Source: Notospermus geniculatus (lineage: Eukaryota; Nemertea; Pilidiophora; Heteronemertea; Lineidae). Taken from it: DNA of 64,000 nucleotides. How positions within the stretch are numbered: the first letter of the stretch is position 1; each line of letters opens with the position of its first letter. The notes beneath the pieces were generated by a model. That model saw only the letters and a list, made by a program, of their open reading frames with translations, was not told the DNA's origin and did no database searches. Position numbers and translations under genes: made by a program. The stretch spans positions 76,258 to 140,257 of the forward strand of contig NMRB01001871.1 of NCBI GenBank assembly GCA_002633025.1. The letters are read 5' to 3'. Below are positions 61,301 through 64,000 of this stretch, piece by piece.

Positions 61301-63704
61301 ATTCTGTTCTCGGCAAACAGTATTATCTTTGAAGAAATGAAAGAAAAAGTCTCCATCTTTCCTGACGAGTTGATGTTGGTGTTTTTCTCATCAATGTGGC
61401 TTCTGTTTCATTATGAGTTCAGCGTCTGTTGTAAATACCAGCAAATGGAATATGTTCGCAGATCACGCAACTTTTTTGTGAGACAACTTTTTTGTGACAT
61501 GTCAGCAAAAGTCTGCCATGAGAACTTACTGTGGATGGTATTTTGATTGAGTACACTGGCACTTCCTTCGACACTTTGCTGTCATGTAACACCCATAATG
61601 TAACTTGTTCACTTTTTTCATAATGGTGTTCTTTTCTTCTTAGCGTGCATAAGAATAATTATGTTCTTTTGGAATGCCCGGGTATAGAGACAAAAGCCTC
61701 GAACACAGAATTATGCACACGTCACTTCATCGTTGAAATACGATTATGCACACTGTATTGACGGTGTGCACGACGAGTGACACATTTTTGTATTTTAGTT
61801 TAAGGAATTCGTAGTTGCTTCTTCTTGACCTCCTAATGGCTTCCACTCTTCTTCCAAATCTAACAGCCAGGTTGAATCCCGTGTAAAGCGAACTCAGAAA
61901 TGTAGAAATCATTCAAGTATGGTAAAATCACCATTTTGCAGGTGTCAATGCAAATTCATGGTCAATTATATCAAAATCTAGGATGCAGCAGCGATACAAT
62001 ACGGGCATGTTCATCAAGTGGTAATTGACAGGATGTGGCAGTCTCATGGCTGGTTGCCATGGTAATTGGGAGAATATGTGTGAGCAAGTGGCTGTTTTCA
62101 TATAATATACCAACGAAATAAGCATCCTTTCAATGAGAGTAGAATGCTTCATTTATTCGTAGTATTCTGAATCATTAGTGATAAAAGGGTTAATTACAGT
62201 TCAGCGTGTTAAAGAAAGCTGCCCTTTTCCTGAAATCCTGAGTGCATTACGACCTTATATATTTCATCAACATTGAGCTGCAACTGCATGACCCGCAATC
62301 TTTTGAACGTAAACACAGGTTATGTCTTTCTATGTTGCTTATTCTCTTCTTCTTTCATTGCAGTTTCTGTGACCTCACCACGATCGCCACTATCGCCAAA
62401 CGTTCTAAAGCTTCTCTGATCGTATCATATTCTGTTCTCGGCAAACAGTATTATCTTTGAAGAAATGAAAGAAAAAGTCTCCATCTTTCCTGACGAGTAT
62501 GTTGGTGTTTCTCTCATCCATGTGGCTTCTGTTTCATTATGAGTTCAGCGTCTGTTGTAAATACCAGCAAATGGAATATGTTCGCAGATCACGCAACTTT
62601 TTTGTGACATGACAGCAAAAGTCTGCCATGAGAACTTACTGTGGATGGTATTTTGATTGAGTACACTGGCACTTCCTTCGACACTTTGCTGTCATGTAAC
62701 ACCCATAATGTAACTTGTTCACTTTTTTCATAATGGTGTTCTTTTCTTCTTAGCGTGCATAAGAATAATTATGTTCTTTTGGAATGCCCGGGCATAGAGA
62801 CAAAAGCCTCGAACACAGAATTATGCACACGTCACTTCATCGTCGAAATACGATTATGTACACTGTATTGACGGTGTGCACGACGAGTGACACATTTTTT
62901 CATTATAATTTAAGGAATTCATAGTTGCTTCTTGACCTCCTAATGGCTTCCACTCTTCTTCCAAATCTAATAGCCAGGTTGAATCCCGTGTAAAGCGAAC
63001 TCAGAAATGTAGAAATCATTCAAGTATGGTAAAATCACCATTTTGCAGGTGTCAGTGCAAATTCATGGTCAATTATATCAAAATCTAGGATGCAGCAGCG
63101 ATACAATACGGGCATGTTCATCAAGTGGTAATTGACAGGATGTGGCAGTCTCATGGCTGGTTGCCATGGTAATTGGGAGAATATGTGTGAGCAAGTGGCT
63201 GTTTTCATATAATATACCAACGAAATAAGCATCCTTACAATGAGAGTAGAATGCTTCATTTATTCGTAGTATTCTGAATCATTAGTGATAAAAGGGTTAA
63301 TTACAGTTCAGCGTGTTAAAGAAAGCTGCCCTTTTCCTGAAATCCTGAGTGCATTACCACCTTATGTATTTCATCAACATTAAGCTGCAACCGCATGACA
63401 CGCATTGAACGTAATCACAGGTTATGTCTTTCTATGTTGCTTATTCTCTTCTTCTTTCATTGCAGTTTCTGTGACCTCACCACGATCGCCACTATCGCCA
63501 AACGTTCCACGTTTCAATATCGAACATGATGAACTTTACAACGATCATTTCGAAGAGAGACTCTCACCAAATTTCCTATCCATTCCAAGTCCAAGCCAAG
63601 CACACGTGTTCTTTCAACAACAGCCCCTCCTTCAGCAACCACCAAGTGGAAGGGGCAGTTTCCACGGCTCACCGTCAGTTGGGTCATTTGAAACAACAGT
63701 ATGA
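40341..63704 (+). CDS. Popdc: Popeye domain-containing protein, gene 2 (four coding exons)
   Basis: Exons 40341-40891, 48457-48571 (duplicate at 50797-50911), 55203-55521 and 63466-63704 join in phases 2, 0, 1 to give 407 residues. The predicted role is a plasma-membrane cAMP effector, as for other Popeye proteins. Seen: five N-glycosylation sequons before the first helix (N4, N10, N29, N34, N37); helices in VLFQLANLCFAISFLAP, HILFLRSLVALGNTFYFLWA and WHLVFLLANIGYLSYLGY; Popeye core VDRTTFKEF, KLSVLLHGR, then FLDSPEYEA (202-210) and VTISA (223-227), the cAMP-pocket signatures; then MGKDITIKLYQL. The tail (about 260-407) is Ser/Pro/Gln-rich with basic Ser sites (SASRKSSKK) and ends PSVGSFETTV, a class I PDZ ligand. 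Gene 1 lies upstream on the same strand. Gene 2 keeps two of gene 1's five introns. Introns are about 7.6, 6.6 (with gap) and 7.9 kb. Confidence 0.94.
40892..41122 (+). other. Start of intron 1 of Popeye gene 2
   Basis: Donor GGAAG|GTAAGG. No coding content is seen before the palindrome at 41123. Confidence 0.5.
41123..41240. mobile_element. MITE with GGCCGGTATTTTAGAATG palindrome
   Basis: The left arm GGCCGGTATTTTAGAATG then CTCCTCAACTTAAA, and the right arm TTTACGTTGAGGAACATTCT then AAAATACGGGCC, are inverted. CAGGCTATTGTTCTC and GAGAACAATAGCCTTGG form the apex. A nearly perfect hairpin of 118 bases within intron 1. Confidence 0.75.
41409..41533. mobile_element. MITE with CAGGGCCCAAATCCATAAAA ends
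   Basis: Left CAGGGCCCAAATCCATAAAA then CCTTGCTAGGCTTAGTTG; right CAACTAAGCTAGCAAGG then TTTTATGGATTTGGGCC. The arms are inverted repeats of about 40 bases. The terminal CAGGGCCC and CATAAAA words relate it in style to family B. Confidence 0.75.
41534..44314. other. Unique part of intron 1, Popeye gene 2
   Basis: A small direct repeat of GCAGTCGCTGTTAG is at 42458-42496. A minus-strand frame at 43697-44047 (116 codons) has no recognisable motif. No exon with a Popeye signature is present. Confidence 0.4.
44315..46197 (+). repeat. Duplicated block 3, copy A
   Basis: Matches 46199-48072, both starting CTGTATACATATCGAG. Differences are scattered substitutions and short indels. The longest plus-strand frame (169 codons at 44716) is cut to 117 codons in copy B by a changed base, so it is not a conserved protein. 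Ends at a single n (46198). Confidence 0.88.
46199..48072 (+). repeat. Duplicated block 3, copy B
   Basis: Counterpart of copy A, in the same direction, all within intron 1. Copy B has extra bases in places (TGTACATGTATGACTATGTC-type insertions) and lacks others. Consistent with allelic divergence of a few percent. Confidence 0.88.
48427..49927 (+). repeat. Duplicated block 4, copy A (contains Popeye gene 2 exon 2)
   Basis: Matches 50767-52924, beginning TATCTAAAACTGACATC. Copy A lacks the 605-bp TIR element found in copy B (empty site near 49658: CACCTTGAGAATGATG). It runs into the second N gap at 49928. Confidence 0.88.
48457..48571 (+). CDS. Popdc: Popeye gene 2 exon 2, first copy
   Basis: The acceptor TTGGTTTCAG and donor TATCAG|GTAAGA frame 115 bases. 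With the two bases from exon 1 they encode RIKVTCKGVFLHCIEP then TQFLDSPEYEACPP, the cAMP-pocket part of the Popeye domain. The exon at 50797-50911 is identical. Using both in series would break the frame (the second copy would read NKGDM then stop), so only one can be used. Confidence 0.9.
49928..50603. other. Assembly gap (676 N)
   Basis: Unknown sequence between the two copies of block 4. Frames translated through it are meaningless. Confidence 1.
50797..50911 (+). CDS. Popdc: Popeye gene 2 exon 2, second (allelic) copy
   Basis: Same 115 bases, same acceptor and donor as 48457-48571. It is most likely the other haplotype's exon and not an extra exon. Phase 2 entry and phase 0 exit make tandem inclusion out of frame. 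Confidence 0.85.
52019..52623. mobile_element. 605-bp TIR element, present only in copy B
   Basis: Ends are CACTCTTAAAAAATTCT and AGAATTTTTTAAGAGTG, perfect inverted repeats. TG stands on each side (52017-52018 and 52624-52625), while the empty site in copy A has a single TG, so the target duplication looks like 2 bp. The inside is non-coding and rich in ACTTGTC/GACAAGT words. It carries a tRNA-like B box (GGTTCGAATCC, near 52346). The family is not recognised; there is no transposase frame. Confidence 0.85.
52285..52360 (+). repeat. tRNA-like A/B box pair inside the TIR element
   Basis: TAGCCAGGAGGG resembles a pol III A box, and GGTTCGAATCCCGCC is an exact B box about 60 bases later. It is either a tRNA-derived SINE remnant or captured tRNA-like sequence. 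No full cloverleaf was found. Confidence 0.4.
52925..55202 (+). other. Rest of intron 2, Popeye gene 2
   Basis: No exon-like frame with a Popeye signature. The minus-strand frame at 54662-55033 (123 codons) is low in conservation cues. The intron ends CTCTTCTTCAG at 55202. Confidence 0.4.
55653..56569 (+). repeat. Duplicated block 5, copy A
   Basis: Matches 56571-57482 (CATTCGTCATACTGTCATC versus CATTCGTCATAACTGTCATC), with few differences such as GTCTGGGCC and GTCTAGGCC. Ends at a single n, 56570. It lies at the start of intron 3. Confidence 0.85.
56571..57482 (+). repeat. Duplicated block 5, copy B
   Basis: Counterpart of block 5 copy A. Open frames in both copies (about 70-78 residues near 56264 and 57184) drift in length, so coding use is unlikely. 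Confidence 0.85.
57483..61280. other. Unique middle of intron 3, Popeye gene 2
   Basis: No Popeye exon. The minus-strand frame 59512-59778 reads partly protein-like (SPISQEWLLLTTGRNIW) but has no family or splice support. Otherwise AT-rich. Confidence 0.4.
61281..63508 (+). repeat. Tandem duplication of about 1.1 kb into the last exon (no N at join)
   Basis: Unit 1 is 61281-62408 and unit 2 starts 62409 (both AGCTTCTCTGATCG). Unit 2 ends at about 63508, inside the last Popeye exon (CCAAACGTTC). Unlike the other blocks there is no unresolved base at the junction. The duplicated unit brings with it the acceptor and about 40 bases of coding sequence, leaving a partial copy of the exon at 62364. 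Confidence 0.85.
62364..62419 (+). pseudogene. Partial copy of the Popeye gene 2 last exon (possible alternative C terminus)
   Basis: The acceptor TTTCATTGCAG is intact. In phase 1 it encodes VSVTSPRSPLSPNV, identical to the real last exon. Then the duplication junction changes the frame content to LKLL and a TGA at 62417. If used, the protein would be 346 residues and lack the 65 C-terminal residues, including the PDZ ligand. Whether it is spliced is unknown. Confidence 0.7.
63466..63704 (+). CDS. Popdc: Last coding exon of Popeye gene 2
   Basis: The acceptor TTTCATTGCAG ends at 63465. The phase 1 join with 55521 (AAA G|TT) gives K-VSVTSPRSPLSPNVPRF. The exon adds 79 residues, rich in Ser, Pro and Gln (FFQQQPLLQQPP), and stops at 63702-63704 after ETTV. 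This is the cytosolic tail of the receptor-like protein. Confidence 0.88.
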
Positions 63705-64000
63705 CATACGGCCAGGCAGGCGGATTTGTTACAATTCTATGCAGATAGGACTGGCTGAATGCTGGAGTCATCAAATGATTTCATTTTCAGAAACAAGAAG
63801 TTGGCGTGGGAAGTTCTTTCTGCATCGTAACCCGCGATGCATGCTCACATTTTTTTGAACAGCAAAGAAATTGGCCTTTTGGCATGAAATACGGCTGTTA
63901 ATCCTCGGCTGGGTTGCATCTCATCATCAACAGATAGTGTTATGACACTAGTCCTTCGAGGAACTAATGGAAAAGTAATGAGAACTAGATTAGTTGCAAA
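63705..64000 (+). other. 3' UTR and flank of Popeye gene 2
   Basis: No AATAAA is found between the stop codon and the window end, so the poly(A) site probably lies beyond. No other feature is seen. Confidence 0.5.

Overview
The window is eukaryotic genomic DNA. Its genes are split by GT-AG introns and spread thinly over long non-coding stretches. It is full of short palindromic elements, and the words AGGCCTA, ACATGTAC and CCGGTA are very common. This base usage, together with a pair of Popeye genes, suggests a marine invertebrate, perhaps a deuterostome such as an echinoderm; this is an inference from composition and not proof. The sequence is a draft scaffold with two long N gaps (36966-37579, 49928-50603), several single n's, and six near-identical duplicated blocks.

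Region 1 (1-6288, minus strand) is a compact locus that I read as one alternatively spliced DNA-binding gene. A coiled-coil coding exon (6288-5465) and an acidic, Ser/Arg-rich exon (4869-4255) are followed by four candidate 3' exons. Three encode a pipsqueak/CENP-B-like helix-turn-helix module (3890-3441, 2889-2395, 401 to <1) and one encodes five C2H2-type zinc fingers (1876-1337). All four acceptors match the upstream donor in phase 0. The three complete ones each carry a stop and an AATAAA. This is the layout of insect lola/mod(mdg4)-type loci, with a coiled coil where those have a BTB domain.

Region 2 (about 8135-13892, plus) is the first Popeye-domain gene: six coding exons, 332 residues, three membrane segments and a Popeye cAMP-binding domain. 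Region 3 (13893-40316) has no gene that I recognise. It holds a 211-bp satellite (7 copies), several MITE families, a TIR element with GGTGGCCCACC-type subterminal repeats next to an N gap, and a possible minus-strand ORF at 39799-40197.

Region 4 (40317-63704, plus) is the second Popeye gene: four coding exons, 407 residues, ending in a class I PDZ ligand. Its introns are 6-8 kb and full of duplicated blocks. One duplicate copies coding exon 2, and another copies the start of the last exon. The two Popeye genes lie head-to-tail. They share the N-terminal MVDN, a 5'-UTR intron just before the start codon, and two intron positions; gene 1 has three further introns.

Most duplicated blocks look like both haplotypes of a heterozygous animal placed in series. 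The copies differ by clean presence or absence of small transposons: two TTAA-flanked MITEs and a 605-bp TIR element. These record recent transposition.
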